The notes below the pieces were generated by a model. It was not told the DNA's origin. It was given only the letters and a program-made list of their open reading frames with translations, and did no database searches. From contig JAFLRR010000004.1 of assembly GCA_022511345.1 (NCBI GenBank), positions 62,001-126,000 of the forward strand: 64,000 bases of DNA, written 5' to 3'. Shown piece after piece: positions 33,362 through 44,149 of this stretch. This DNA comes from Alistipes sp. (lineage in GTDB: Bacteria; Bacteroidota; Bacteroidia; Bacteroidales; Rikenellaceae). The position numbers and the translations under genes are program-made. Positions within the stretch are counted from its first letter, which is position 1; every line of letters starts with the position of its first letter.

Positions 33362-35338
33362 ATGTTAAGACGCATTTTCATACTGCTGACCATCCTGGCA
33401 GCATCGGCTACGGCCCAGGCCGCTCGAAACGAGAAACCGTTCGTCATACCCGAGCTCAAGGAGTGGACCGGCGGCGAGGGCGATTTCACGATAACCTCCT
33501 CCACGCGAATCGTCGTTCCGGCTGACAACCAGCCTCTGCACAACATCGCCGGCATGTTCGCCGACGACCTTCGCAAGATGTTCGGCATCGAGGCGGCCGT
33601 TGTCAGCGGCAAGGCTGCCGACGGCGACATCGTCCTGAGCCTGCGTGCCGACAGCAAGCTCGGCGACGAGGGCTACGAGGTGCGCACCGCACGACGCGCC
33701 GAGCTCACCGCACCCACAGCCACGGGTCTCTACTGGGCTACGCGCACCATACTCCAGATGGCCGAGACCCACGGCAAGAGCGGCAGCCACAGAGCCGTCA
33801 TCCCCCAGGGCAAACTCCGCGACTGGCCCGACTACGCACTGCGCGGCCTGATGCTCGACTGCGGCCGCAAGTTCATCCCCATTGAGTTCCTGCAGGACTA
33901 TGTCGACATCATGTCCTACTACAAGATGAATTTCCTGCAGATACACCTCAACGACAACGGATTCAAGCAGTTCTTCGACAACGACTGGGATAAGACCTAT
34001 GCCGCCTTCCGCCTCGAGTCCGAGACCTTCCCCGGACTGGCTGCCGAGGACGGCCACTACACCAAGGCGGCCTTCCGCGAGCTGCAGAAGCGCGCCGCGC
34101 AGCGCTGCGTCGAGATCATGCCCGAAATCGACATGCCGGCCCATACTCTGGCCTTCGTCCACTACAAACCCGAGCTTGGCAGCGACCAGTACGGCCACGA
34201 CCATCTGGATATCATGAAGCCCGAGACCTACGAGTTCCTCGACGCCCTTTTCGCCGAGTATCTCGAGGGTGACGACCCTGTTTTCGCTGGTCCGCGCGTC
34301 TCGATAGGCACCGACGAGTACTCGAACCGCGACCGCGAGGTTGTCGAGAAGTTCCGCTACCTGACCGACCGCTACATCCGCTACGTCGAGTCGTTCGGCA
34401 AGCAGGCCTGCATCTGGGGCTCGCTGACCCACGCCGCGGGCCAGACTCCCGTCAAGGTCGACAACGTGCTGATGCAGGCGTGGTCCAACGGCTACGCCAA
34501 GCCTCAGGACATGGCCGCACTCGGCTACAAGCTGCTGAGCATCCCCGACGGCCTGGTCTACATCGTTCCTGCCGCCGGCTACTACTATGACTATCTGAAC
34601 ACCAAATACCTCTACGAGGAGTGGACGCCGGCCAACATCAACGGCGTGATCTTCCCCGAGCGCGACCCCGCAATCACGGGAGGCATGTTCGCCGTGTGGA
34701 ACGACCACGTCGGCAACGGCATCTCCACGCGCGACATACACCACCGCGCCTACCCCGCCCTGCAGACCATGGCTGCCAAGTGCTGGGACGGCGTGTCGGT
34801 CACCGTACCTTTCGAGGTCTTCAATCTCCGCCGCCACGAGCTCTCCGAGGCTCCCGCCATCAATCTCATGGGCCGCCATGTGGCCGCAGGAGGCGATGAC
34901 TATACGCCCTTCTGGAGTGTTGAGCGCCTGAATCCAGGCACCGAATACGAATATGAGGATGTAGGCTACGACTACATGGTAACCTTCGACATAGAGTGCG
35001 CCGACGAGGCTCCCGGCACCGAGCTCTTCCGCTCGCGCGACGCCGTCTTCTACCTCTCCGACCCCATCAGCGGCATGCTGGGCTATGCCCGCGACGGCTA
35101 CCTCAACCGTTTCAAGCGCCGCGTCTCGGCCGGCAGGAAGATGACCATATCTATCGAGGGCGACAACCGTTCGACGCGTCTCTACATCGACGGCCGCCTT
35201 GTCGAGGAGCTCGCCCGCGGCCACAAGTGGTACAGCGAGAAGGCCAAGACGGGCTATGTTCCCACGCTCGTATTCCCGCTGCGCCGCACGGGCGACTTCC
35301 GCAGCCGCATCACCAACTTCGAAGTTAAGCAGAAATAA
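33362..35338 (+). CDS. Glycoside hydrolase family 20 beta-N-acetylhexosaminidase
   Basis: RDWPDYALRGLMLDCGRKFIPIEFLQDYVDIMSYYKMNFLQIHLNDNGFKQF; EIMPEIDMPAHTLAFV; VSIGTDEYSN. Confidence 0.9.
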   Translation: MLRRIFILLTILAASATAQAARNEKPFVIPELKEWTGGEGDFTITSSTRIVVPADNQPLHNIAGMFADDLRKMFGIEAAVVSGKAADGDIVLSLRADSKLGDEGYEVRTARRAELTAPTATGLYWATRTILQMAETHGKSGSHRAVIPQGKLRDWPDYALRGLMLDCGRKFIPIEFLQDYVDIMSYYKMNFLQIHLNDNGFKQFFDNDWDKTYAAFRLESETFPGLAAEDGHYTKAAFRELQKRAAQRCVEIMPEIDMPAHTLAFVHYKPELGSDQYGHDHLDIMKPETYEFLDALFAEYLEGDDPVFAGPRVSIGTDEYSNRDREVVEKFRYLTDRYIRYVESFGKQACIWGSLTHAAGQTPVKVDNVLMQAWSNGYAKPQDMAALGYKLLSIPDGLVYIVPAAGYYYDYLNTKYLYEEWTPANINGVIFPERDPAITGGMFAVWNDHVGNGISTRDIHHRAYPALQTMAAKCWDGVSVTVPFEVFNLRRHELSEAPAINLMGRHVAAGGDDYTPFWSVERLNPGTEYEYEDVGYDYMVTFDIECADEAPGTELFRSRDAVFYLSDPISGMLGYARDGYLNRFKRRVSAGRKMTISIEGDNRSTRLYIDGRLVEELARGHKWYSEKAKTGYVPTLVFPLRRTGDFRSRITNFEVKQK

Positions 35339-35347
35339 CGTGGGCCT

Positions 35348-36892
35348 ATGAGAGCGCGATTGATACTGACGGCCGCGGCGCTGCTGATGACGACCGCCGC
35401 ACTGGCCGGCATCGTGAAGGAGATACGGGTCGAGCCGGTCGACAAATTCACCGGGCGCGGCAACCACGGCGAACTGCTGCTGAAGGCGACCGTCGTCGTG
35501 GACGGAATCGCCGGCGGCCAGACGCTGGAGGCGCTGACCGTCTCGACGGCCGGCACCACGTCGTTAGCCGATGTTGGCAGATTCTATGCGATGGTGGAGG
35601 CCGCCGACGGCAAAACCCTGTCGCACAATGAGTTCAAACCCAAAGGCGGCAAGGATGTCCGCATCAGGGTCAACGGTGCGATACCCGCCGAGGGGACGCT
35701 TAAGATACACGTCTATGCCGACGTTGCCGACGATGCGTGCGAGGGCAACCGCATCTCCGCCGAGCTTAAGAGCCTCGAGGTCGGCGGCCGCAAATACACA
35801 CCCTCCTCCAGCGTGGCAGCCTCGCGCGAGATACTTCTCTGCCGCAAGCTGCTGTTCGCTCCCGGCGACTACGGCTCGCGCAACTGGCGCATCCCGGCCC
35901 TGAGGGCTCTGCCCGACGGTTCTCTGCTGGCAGTCAACGACAAGCGCAAGAACAACGAGGGCGACCTTCCGCAGGATATCGACATCGTAGCCCGCCGCAG
36001 CACCGACAACGGCCGCACGTGGAGCGAACCGGTCGACATAGCCGTCGGCCAGGGCTACAAGAAGGGCTTCGGCGACCCGGCCCTGGCAGTCACTGCCGAC
36101 GGCAGCGAGGTGATATGCCTCTTCGTCGGCGGCAACTACCTCTGGAGCTCCACGCCCGACGACCCCACGAGCTCGTACATGTCGCGCAGCCGCGACGGCG
36201 GCCGCACCTGGTCCGCACCCGAAGACATAACCGCCTCGATATGGGGCGCCGAGGCACCCAACCCCGAGTGCCGCAACTACACCTACTCCTTCTTCGGCTC
36301 GGGTAACGGAGTGACCCTCGAACACGGCCCCCACGCCGGACGCATACTCTTCGCCGCGGCCATGGGTCCGGCCCGCAAGCTCGACAATCGTGCCGTCTAC
36401 TCCGACGACAACGGCCGCACGTGGCATGTCTCGGGCCTGGCCTTCGAGGGCGGCGACGAGGCCAAAATCGTCGAGCTGACCGACGGGCGTCTGCTGATGA
36501 GCGTGCGCCGTCAGGGCGAGCGCGGATACAGCATCTCGCACGACGGCGGCCAGACCTGGACCGAGCAGGGAACATGGCCCGGAATATACGCCAACGCCTG
36601 CAACGGCGACATGATTCGCTACCCCGCTGCCGAGGGCACGCTGCTGCTCCATTCGGTTCCCGACAACACTCAGCGCCGCAACGTCTCGGTGTTCCTGAGC
36701 CGCGACGAGGGCCGCACCTGGGGCCAGCCCACGAGCATCTGCCCCTACGAGTCGGTCTACTCCTCGCTGACCGTTCTGCCCGACGGCACCATAGGCATAT
36801 ATATAGAGGAGAACCCGACCAGGGCCGGCTGCGAGCTGTGGTACATGAACGTATCCTGCCAGTGGCTCACCCGCAGCGCAAAAACAGAATAG
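35348..36892 (+). CDS. Exo-alpha-sialidase (GH33, BNR/Asp-box)
   Basis: WRIPALRALPDGSLLAVNDKR (RIP motif) and five Asp-boxes: STDNGRTW, SRDGGRTW, SDDNGRTW, SHDGGQTW, SRDEGRTW; signal peptide. Confidence 0.93.
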   Translation: MRARLILTAAALLMTTAALAGIVKEIRVEPVDKFTGRGNHGELLLKATVVVDGIAGGQTLEALTVSTAGTTSLADVGRFYAMVEAADGKTLSHNEFKPKGGKDVRIRVNGAIPAEGTLKIHVYADVADDACEGNRISAELKSLEVGGRKYTPSSSVAASREILLCRKLLFAPGDYGSRNWRIPALRALPDGSLLAVNDKRKNNEGDLPQDIDIVARRSTDNGRTWSEPVDIAVGQGYKKGFGDPALAVTADGSEVICLFVGGNYLWSSTPDDPTSSYMSRSRDGGRTWSAPEDITASIWGAEAPNPECRNYTYSFFGSGNGVTLEHGPHAGRILFAAAMGPARKLDNRAVYSDDNGRTWHVSGLAFEGGDEAKIVELTDGRLLMSVRRQGERGYSISHDGGQTWTEQGTWPGIYANACNGDMIRYPAAEGTLLLHSVPDNTQRRNVSVFLSRDEGRTWGQPTSICPYESVYSSLTVLPDGTIGIYIEENPTRAGCELWYMNVSCQWLTRSAKTE

Positions 36893-36916
36893 ACTAAAAC
36901 CAATACAAACTGCTTT

Positions 36917-38014
36917 ATGAAAGAAAAACTTCAGCGAATTGCACAGCAGTTCGCAATACAGGGCGCCATCAGCGAGATCGCGCCGCTCGGCGAAGGTTTC
37001 ATCAACGACACCTTCATCGTCCGCACGGGCGAAGGTACGCCCGACTACATCCTTCAGCGCAAGAACAAGGCCATCTTCCCCGACGTTCCTGCCATGATGG
37101 AGAACATCCGCAAGGTCACCGAGCACATCCGCAAGCGCGTTGCTGCTGCCGGCGGCGACCCCGAGCGCGAGGCCATGCGCATCATCCCCACGGCCGAGGG
37201 CAAGTACTACCACGTCGACGAGGATGGCGAGTTCTGGGCCGTCACGGTCTTCATCTCGGGCACCACGGCCTACGACAAGGCCGACACTCCGGCGCTCGCA
37301 CGCAAGGGCGGCGAGGGCATCGGCCGCTTCCAGTCTCAGCTCTCCGACTTCACCGAGCCGCTGGCCGAGACCATCAAGGGTTTCCACAACATACGCCACC
37401 GCTTCGTTCAGTGGGACGCTTCGCTCAAGGCCGACGCAGCAGGCCGCTGCAAGGATTTGGCCGAGGAAATCAGCTGGATTGAGTCGCGCCGCGAGAAGAT
37501 GCTCGACTTCTGGAAGAAGGTCGAGGACGGCGTAATTCCCACCCGCGTAACCCACAACGACACCAAAATCAACAACATCCTCTTCGACGAGCGCGGCGAG
37601 GTGCTCTGCGCCATCGACCTCGACACGGTCATGAACTCTACCTCGCTCAACGACTTCGGCGACGCCATCCGCTCCTACACCAACACCGGTGCCGAGGATG
37701 ACCGCGACCTGTCCAAGGTATCGATGTCGTTCGATATGTTCCGCGCCTACACCGAGGGCTACCTCTCGCAGCGCGCCGGCGAGCTCACGCAGGTCGAGAT
37801 AGACCACCTGGCCTTCTCGGCGCTCTACATCACCTACGAGCAGGTGCTGCGCTTCCTGATGGACTACATCGACGGCGACAAGTACTACAAAATCAAGTAT
37901 CCCGAGCACAACCTCGTGCGCACCCACGCGCAGTATGCGCTTCTGCAGAGCATGGAGAAGCAGTACGACGCCATGTGCGCGGCAGTTGCCGAGATTGCTG
38001 CAGCTGCCAGATAA
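36917..38014 (+). CDS. Aminoglycoside phosphotransferase-fold sugar kinase, possibly N-acetylhexosamine 1-kinase (NahK-like)
   Basis: LGEGFINDTFIVRTGEGTPDYILQRKNKAIFPDVPAMMENIRKV; VTHNDTKINNILFDERGEVLCAIDLDTVM; located after GH2/GH20/GH33. Confidence 0.8.
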   Translation: MKEKLQRIAQQFAIQGAISEIAPLGEGFINDTFIVRTGEGTPDYILQRKNKAIFPDVPAMMENIRKVTEHIRKRVAAAGGDPEREAMRIIPTAEGKYYHVDEDGEFWAVTVFISGTTAYDKADTPALARKGGEGIGRFQSQLSDFTEPLAETIKGFHNIRHRFVQWDASLKADAAGRCKDLAEEISWIESRREKMLDFWKKVEDGVIPTRVTHNDTKINNILFDERGEVLCAIDLDTVMNSTSLNDFGDAIRSYTNTGAEDDRDLSKVSMSFDMFRAYTEGYLSQRAGELTQVEIDHLAFSALYITYEQVLRFLMDYIDGDKYYKIKYPEHNLVRTHAQYALLQSMEKQYDAMCAAVAEIAAAAR

Positions 38015-38034
38015 TCCATCATAAGTGATGCATA

Positions 38035-38073
38035 ACAGACAGCGGGCGGTCCTCGGGGCCGCCCGCTGTCTGT
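38035..38073 (+). terminator. Strong hairpin downstream of the kinase gene
   Basis: acagacagcgggcggtcc-tcgg-ggccgcccgctgtctgt. Confidence 0.7.
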
Positions 38074-38091
38074 TGCTTCCTACACGAAAAA

Positions 38092-38125
38092 AACCGGGCG
38101 GCATCCGCAATGGAGCCGCCCGGTT
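38092..38125 (-). terminator. Terminator of secDF
   Basis: aaccgggcggc-...-gccgcccggtt; on the minus strand followed by a T run (ggtttttttcg). Confidence 0.75.
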
Positions 38126-38141
38126 CTAATTCACTCGCATC

Positions 38142-41090
38142 TTACTTTCTTGCCTTCTTGCCTTTCATCAGGTCATAAGCCACCGGCGTTGCGATGAACA
38201 CCGACGAGCAGGTACCGATGAGCACGCCGCAAATCAGCGCGAAGATAAAGCCGCGGATGGTCTCGCCGCCGAAGCAGAAGATAGCCAGCAGCGTCACGAG
38301 CGTCGTACCCGAGGTGTTTACCGTACGCGAGAGGGTCGAGCTGATAGCGTTGTTGACGTTGTCGCGGAACTCGCGCTTGGGATAGAGACCTATGTACTCG
38401 CGTATACGGTCGAAGATGACCACCGTATCGTTAATCGAGTAACCTATGATAGTCAGAATCGCCGCGATGAATGCCTGGTCGACCTCCAAGTTGAACGGCA
38501 GCAGACCGTAGAATATCGAGAACAGACCGATTACAATCAGCGCGTTCTGCACCAGCGCCAGCGTAGCGCCGATAGCCCACTGCCATCTCTTGAATCGCAG
38601 GGTTATGTAGAGACCGATTGCTATGAGCGAGAATATCACCGCATAGATTGCGTTGTAGGTCATGTCCTTTGCAATCGAGGGACCGATTTTGTCGGCCGAG
38701 ATGATACCGTTCTGGTCATCCTGCGTCGAGCGGAAGTTGTCGAAGGTTATTTCATATGTGTAGAGACCCTTCAGCGCGTTGTAGACAATCTCGTCCACCT
38801 CGGCCGTCGTCTCTTCCGACGTATCGTCGTACTTGTACTGGGTCACGATTCGCATCTGGTTCTCCTGACCGTACTGCTTTACCTCGCAGCTGACGTTTGC
38901 AGCATCGCCGTCTACGAACGCTCCGTCGAGAGCGCCGCGCACCTCATCAGCCGATACGGGTCTGTCGAAGCGAACCACATATGTACGGCCTCCGGTGAAG
39001 TCCACGCCGCGGTTCAGGCCGCGCACTGCGAACGATATGAGCGACAGGACGATCAGCGCGCCCGAGATCATGTATGATACCTTACGCTTTGCGATGAAGT
39101 CGAACTTGACCTTCGAGAGGAAGGTCTCCGACCACTTGCGCGAGAAGGATATCGAGCCCCACTTCTCTACGACCCACTCCAGGAGCAGGCGCGTAACGAA
39201 TATCGAGCACATCAGCGAGGTGATGATACCGATGACCAGTGTGGTAGCGAATCCCTGCACGGGACCGTTGCCGAACACGTAGAGTACTATACCGGTAATG
39301 ATGGTCGTCAGGTTACCGTCGATAATTGCCGAGTATGCATTCGAGAAACCGTCCTTTATGGCCAGAGCTATGCCCTTGCCGCCGCGGAGCTCCTCCTTGA
39401 TGCGTTCATATATAATCACGTTGGCATCGACAGCCATACCCATCGTCAGCACTATACCTGCAATACCGGGCAGCGTCAGCACCGCGCCGAACGACACCAG
39501 GAATCCCATCAGCAGGAACACGTTGGTGATAAGCGCTATATCGGACATCCAGCCGGCCGTCTTGTAGAACAGACCCATGTAGAGGAGCACGAGCAGGAAG
39601 GCTATCGCGAACGAGATCATACCTGCGTTGATTGACTCCTGACCCAGCGAGGGACCTACGACCGTATCCTGAATGATTCGTGCCGGGGCGGGCACCTTGC
39701 CCGACTTGAGCACGTTGGCCAGGTCCTGCGCCTCCTGAATGGTGAAGCTGCCGGATATCTGCGAATTTCCGCCTTCGATTTTGCCTCTTACCACCGGAGC
39801 CGAGTATACATAGCCGTCGAGTACGATGGCGATGCACTTGCCGATGTTCTCGCCCGTCAGACGACCCCACTCGGCGATGCCGTTGGAGTTCATCGACATC
39901 GAAACCTCGGCAGCCGAGCCCTGCTGCGAGTAAGCCTCGCGGGCGTCGGATATCACGCTGCCGTCCAGCGGAGCCTTTCCGTCGGGACGCTCCACGCGAA
40001 TCGAGTAGAGAGCGAAACGTCCGCCCATGTTCTCATCGCCCTTTATACCCCAGATGAAACGTACATCCGAGGGGAAGAGGTCGCGCACGGCGGGAATTGC
40101 CAGATAACGGTTCACGGCAGCCGTGTCGGCAGCACTCGAGGCACCCATCACTGCGCCGCCTGCATACTCCGCACCCAGAATCGAGAGCAGAGGATTGCGC
40201 TCGCGCGAGAGCACATCGGTCTCGGCGGGCTCAACGGTCGCCACCTCGGCAATCAGGCCGTCGCCGGTCTGCTCGCCAACCTCGTCAGTCTGCTCCTCGA
40301 CAGCCTCGTCGAGCAGGTTGCGAACCACGCGGTCAGCCTGCAGCAGCGCCGGGCGAAGCTCTATGCCGTTGTAAGTCGTCCAGAACTCGAGCGACGCGGT
40401 GCCCTGGAGCAGCTTGCGCACACGCTCGGGCTCCTTCACGCCAGGCAGCTCGACCAGAATGCGGTTCGAGTTGGGCAGGCGCTGGATGTTGGGCTGCGTA
40501 ACACCGAAGTGGTCGATACGGCTGCGGATGATGTTGTACGAAGCGGCTATCGCGTCGTCGGTCTCCTTGCGGAGCACCTTCACCACCTCGGCGTCGGTCG
40601 ACTGCGGGGCTATATCCTTGCGGTCGGGGCTCACGAATATGGCAGCCAGGGGCTTGCCTCCCGAGATTCGGGCATAAGCCTCGGCGAAGTCGCCGATATA
40701 GTCGCCGCCCGTTCCGGCCTTCATGCGGGCATTCGCCTCATCCATTGCGGCCGCGAATTCGGGATCGTTGCGGCTGTCGCCTGCCAGCGAGCGAACCACA
40801 TCTTCCACCTGAATCTCGAGCATGACGTTCATACCGCCCTTCAGGTCCAGACCCAGGTTGATCTCTTTCTCTTTGCACTCCTTGTACGTGTAACCCATAT
40901 ACACGGGCACGTTCATCATCGAGTCGAGATAATACTGTTCACGCGAAGCCTGTTCCGCGGGCTCGAAACCTGCGGCATACTTCGCTGCCTTGCGCTCTAC
41001 GCTTTTCGTCTTGAGCGAGAAGGAGAGCTGGTAAACACAAGCGAGGGCGAACACTATCGCCAGCAGCTTGATAAAACCTTTACTTTGCAT
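38142..41090 (-). CDS. secDF: Fused protein translocase SecDF
   Basis: 982 aa; LGLDLKGGMNVMLEIQVEDVV; VELPGVKEPERVRKLLQGTASLEFWTTY; GVDFTGGRTYVVRFDRPV; SINDTVVIFDRIREY. Confidence 0.95.
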   Translation of the reverse strand: MQSKGFIKLLAIVFALACVYQLSFSLKTKSVERKAAKYAAGFEPAEQASREQYYLDSMMNVPVYMGYTYKECKEKEINLGLDLKGGMNVMLEIQVEDVVRSLAGDSRNDPEFAAAMDEANARMKAGTGGDYIGDFAEAYARISGGKPLAAIFVSPDRKDIAPQSTDAEVVKVLRKETDDAIAASYNIIRSRIDHFGVTQPNIQRLPNSNRILVELPGVKEPERVRKLLQGTASLEFWTTYNGIELRPALLQADRVVRNLLDEAVEEQTDEVGEQTGDGLIAEVATVEPAETDVLSRERNPLLSILGAEYAGGAVMGASSAADTAAVNRYLAIPAVRDLFPSDVRFIWGIKGDENMGGRFALYSIRVERPDGKAPLDGSVISDAREAYSQQGSAAEVSMSMNSNGIAEWGRLTGENIGKCIAIVLDGYVYSAPVVRGKIEGGNSQISGSFTIQEAQDLANVLKSGKVPAPARIIQDTVVGPSLGQESINAGMISFAIAFLLVLLYMGLFYKTAGWMSDIALITNVFLLMGFLVSFGAVLTLPGIAGIVLTMGMAVDANVIIYERIKEELRGGKGIALAIKDGFSNAYSAIIDGNLTTIITGIVLYVFGNGPVQGFATTLVIGIITSLMCSIFVTRLLLEWVVEKWGSISFSRKWSETFLSKVKFDFIAKRKVSYMISGALIVLSLISFAVRGLNRGVDFTGGRTYVVRFDRPVSADEVRGALDGAFVDGDAANVSCEVKQYGQENQMRIVTQYKYDDTSEETTAEVDEIVYNALKGLYTYEITFDNFRSTQDDQNGIISADKIGPSIAKDMTYNAIYAVIFSLIAIGLYITLRFKRWQWAIGATLALVQNALIVIGLFSIFYGLLPFNLEVDQAFIAAILTIIGYSINDTVVIFDRIREYIGLYPKREFRDNVNNAISSTLSRTVNTSGTTLVTLLAIFCFGGETIRGFIFALICGVLIGTCSSVFIATPVAYDLMKGKKARK

Positions 41091-41332
41091 TTGAGTTAAA
41101 CTATTTGTTATTCATTACTTTATCCTCAATCACCCGGGCGTCGCCGCCGCATGCTGCGGCCATAACGCGCGGATAGCCTGCAAAAGTACGAATTTTTCGC
41201 GAAAAAACAAGCATTCAGCACCATATTTACGCAATTGCCGGCATCCTGCAGCCGGTGCGGGCCACATACGGCCGGAGCCGGGGCGAGTGAAATCGTCCCG
41301 GCTCCGTCACGTCATACGCAGCTTTTCCGCCG

Positions 41333-41647
41333 CTACTTCTTTGCCGACTCTGCGGGGCTCGCCTTCACGCGCAGCGAGGCCAGACCCTTGATGATGTTCT
41401 CCACCGAGTTCTTCGACTCGTCATAGGTCACCGTCACCAGCTTTGTAGGCACATCCACCTTCACGTCCTTGACGCCCTTGCCCAGCGAAGGCACGTTGTT
41501 CATAATCTTGGCCTTGCAGTGCTCGCAGTCCACGTCGGTGATGAGCACCACGGTCTTCTCACTCTTCTTCTGGGGCTCCTTGGCCTCTGCGCTGCGCACT
41601 CCGGCGAACGCCAGCGCCGCGATAACGCAAACTAAAAACTTTTTCAT
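41333..41647 (-). CDS. Secreted heavy-metal-associated (HMA) domain protein
   Basis: Signal peptide; TDVDCEHCKAKIMNNVPSLGKGVKDVKVDVPTKLVTVTYDESKNSVENIIKGL. Confidence 0.85.
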   Translation of the reverse strand: MKKFLVCVIAALAFAGVRSAEAKEPQKKSEKTVVLITDVDCEHCKAKIMNNVPSLGKGVKDVKVDVPTKLVTVTYDESKNSVENIIKGLASLRVKASPAESAKK

Positions 41648-41660
41648 AGCACTTAATAAA

Positions 41661-41698
41661 TAATTTTGAATTTTGAATTCTGAATTTTGAATTTAATA
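41661..41698. repeat. AT-rich period-8 repeat (AATTTTGA family)
   Basis: taattttgaattttgaattctgaattttgaattt between TonB receptor and HMA genes. Confidence 0.7.
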
Positions 41699-44080
41699 AA
41701 TGTTCAGTCTCAATCCGATATAGAACTTGCGTCCCATCAGCGGTCCCCACACTGCCGACGAGTTGAACGACGGATCGAACGGATTCATCCCCTTCTGGAA
41801 CATCTCGCCGCCAACGGTTATGGGGTCATGCTGCATATAGCCTCCGATGTTTTCGCAACCCACATAGATGTCGAACTTGCCCACCTTGCGGCTCACCTGC
41901 GCATAGAACATCGGATATACCGGCGAATACTTCGCATTGTCTATCTCGCCGTCGAATGCCGGCAGTCGGCTGGGTCCGTTAAGCTGCGCCGTCACGTCGA
42001 ACACCCAACGGCGGAAACGTGTGGCATATTGCAGGTTGAGCAGACCTTTGTAGCGGCTTATGAGCGGGCGCTCCACCGTTATCCGTTCGCTGCCTGCCGC
42101 CGCGCCCTCTCCGCGGTTGAGCGTAATGGCGCTGTCGGTGTAGCGGAACGTGGCGAATATGTCGAACCGCTCTACGGGCGTCCATGTCAGGTCGACCTGG
42201 TAGCTGTTGGTGTACGAGCGTCCGTCGGTGCTGTATATGAACGTGTTGTATACTCCGTATGGTATTCCCGAGCCGTTCTCCTGGTCGACTACCACCTGGT
42301 TGAAGAACTGCGTGCGGAAGAAGTCGAAGCTCAGCGTCGCATCGCCCGGGTTTACCAGTCCGAAGGTCTGCGTCACGCTTCCGCCCCACGTCAGTGCGCG
42401 CTCCTGCAGGTCTATCGCATCCGTTCTGTCGCCCATTACCGAACCTCCGCGGGTGATGAAGCGGCCAGTGGCCAGGATTCCGATGTTGTCCGTAATGGGG
42501 TCGGCATTGCGGTATCCCAATCCGGCCGAGGCGCGCAGCACCGTCGAACGCGTCACGTCCCAGCGCAGGTGTCCGCGCGGGGTGACGAAGAATTTGTCCA
42601 ACCACGAGTTGTAGTCGCCCCGCAGACCCGCCACCAGCGAGAATTTGTCCTTTATGGTGTAGGTGTACTCGGCGAACAGTCCCACCTCTTTTTCACTGTG
42701 CTTCATGTAGTTGCCGAGATTGCCGTTGCCGACGAGTTCGGTCTGCATGTCAGTCGTGAACGAATGGTTGTCGAGTTGCTGGTCGACCTTGCGCCACATT
42801 GCCGAGGCGCCCACAATGAGCGACGAGCGGTATGTGAAGTAGTGGCTGTACATGGCATTCAGAAAGGCCGTGTTTTCGCGCGCGTCGTAGTTGTTCAGCC
42901 CGAAGTACGACCCCAATTTATAGAAGCTGTAATCGGCCACGAACGCCACATTCGAGCGCATCTCGTCCTGCTCCTCCTCGCTGTACACGGCCTGCCCCAC
43001 GGGCACACCCAGTTTGATGTAACCGTTGGCATAAGTGTTTCCTATCTGCGAGCCGTAGAGGCTCTGCGCGAGCATCTTGTCGCGCAGGCTGCCGCGATAG
43101 TCCGTCATGCCGCCCAGCCGGTCTTCGGCCAGCAGTTTCCACCCCCAGCGCAGCTGCATGCCGTTGTCGGCAGCATAGACCCATCGGTTGGCGATGTTGG
43201 CCTGACGCGCCTGCGGCAGGTCGCGGAAACCGTCCTTGTTTTCGTCCCACGAACGGGTGTCCATCGAGCCGTGCAGCAGCACGACGGTCGTCAGCTTGCC
43301 GTCCTTGGTCACGGGCAGCGCCGACGAGATGTTTGCCTCGGGGCGCAGCTCGCTGTCGAAGTAGAGGTTCAGGAAGAATCGCTCCTCGTCCGTCGGTTTG
43401 CGGTGTTCGAGGTTTATCTGCCCCGTTATGGCCTCATGTCCGGCTGTTACCGACGAGATTCCCTTCGACACCTGTATCGAGTTGAGCCACATGCCGGGCG
43501 TGTAGCTCAGGCCGTAGGGGGCGCTCAGTCCGCGCATTATGGGTCGGTTCTCGTCCAGAATCTGGGTGTATGTTCCGGCCAGGCCGAGCATCTTGATTTG
43601 GCGTGCGCCCGATATTGCGTCGCTGTAACCTACCGTCACCGAGGCCGAGTTTTCGAACGACTCGGCCAGGTTGCAGCAGGCCATCTTGCACAATCCGGCG
43701 AACGATATCATCTCGCCCTTCATCAGGCCGTCGCGCTTGACGAAGTTGCCGCTCTGCGAGGTTTCGACCACCACGCTCTCTATATCTATTCCCGCGCCCT
43801 TGAAAAAGTCCGCGCGGTCCACGCCCGGCGCCACCGTCAGCGTGTCGTTCTCATATCCGACATATGCCGCCACCAACCGGTCGTATCCCTTCACTCGGTG
43901 CAGCGTGAACGAGCCGTCGGCCTCCGTGGCCACTCCCACCGTCGTGCCGGCCCAGTATACCGACGCGCCCAGCAGGGGCTCGTTGTCGGCGTCGCGCACC
44001 GTTCCTTTGACATCCTGTGCCGCCGCTGCGGCCGATATTGCCGCAAAGGCGAGAGTCAACAATGATTTTATGATTTTCAT
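41693..44080 (-). CDS. TonB-dependent receptor with carboxypeptidase-like N-terminal domain
   Basis: GTVRDADNEPLLGASVYWAGTTVGVATEADGSFTLHRVKGYDRLVAAYVGYE; plug region IKMLGLAGTYTQILDENRPIMRGLSAPYGLSYTPGMWLNSIQVSKGISSVTAGHEAITGQINLEHRKP. Confidence 0.93.
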   Translation of the reverse strand: MKIIKSLLTLAFAAISAAAAAQDVKGTVRDADNEPLLGASVYWAGTTVGVATEADGSFTLHRVKGYDRLVAAYVGYENDTLTVAPGVDRADFFKGAGIDIESVVVETSQSGNFVKRDGLMKGEMISFAGLCKMACCNLAESFENSASVTVGYSDAISGARQIKMLGLAGTYTQILDENRPIMRGLSAPYGLSYTPGMWLNSIQVSKGISSVTAGHEAITGQINLEHRKPTDEERFFLNLYFDSELRPEANISSALPVTKDGKLTTVVLLHGSMDTRSWDENKDGFRDLPQARQANIANRWVYAADNGMQLRWGWKLLAEDRLGGMTDYRGSLRDKMLAQSLYGSQIGNTYANGYIKLGVPVGQAVYSEEEQDEMRSNVAFVADYSFYKLGSYFGLNNYDARENTAFLNAMYSHYFTYRSSLIVGASAMWRKVDQQLDNHSFTTDMQTELVGNGNLGNYMKHSEKEVGLFAEYTYTIKDKFSLVAGLRGDYNSWLDKFFVTPRGHLRWDVTRSTVLRASAGLGYRNADPITDNIGILATGRFITRGGSVMGDRTDAIDLQERALTWGGSVTQTFGLVNPGDATLSFDFFRTQFFNQVVVDQENGSGIPYGVYNTFIYSTDGRSYTNSYQVDLTWTPVERFDIFATFRYTDSAITLNRGEGAAAGSERITVERPLISRYKGLLNLQYATRFRRWVFDVTAQLNGPSRLPAFDGEIDNAKYSPVYPMFYAQVSRKVGKFDIYVGCENIGGYMQHDPITVGGEMFQKGMNPFDPSFNSSAVWGPLMGRKFYIGLRLNIY

Positions 44081-44149
44081 GTAGATTGCTCCTTAAATAT
44101 ATACGTTCCAAAAAGTTCGGTGACGCCCGTTTCGGGCTCACCTGCCGTT

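Noticed and set aside
41687-44065. 792 aa ORF on + strand
   Set aside because: Exact antisense shadow of the TonB-dependent receptor.
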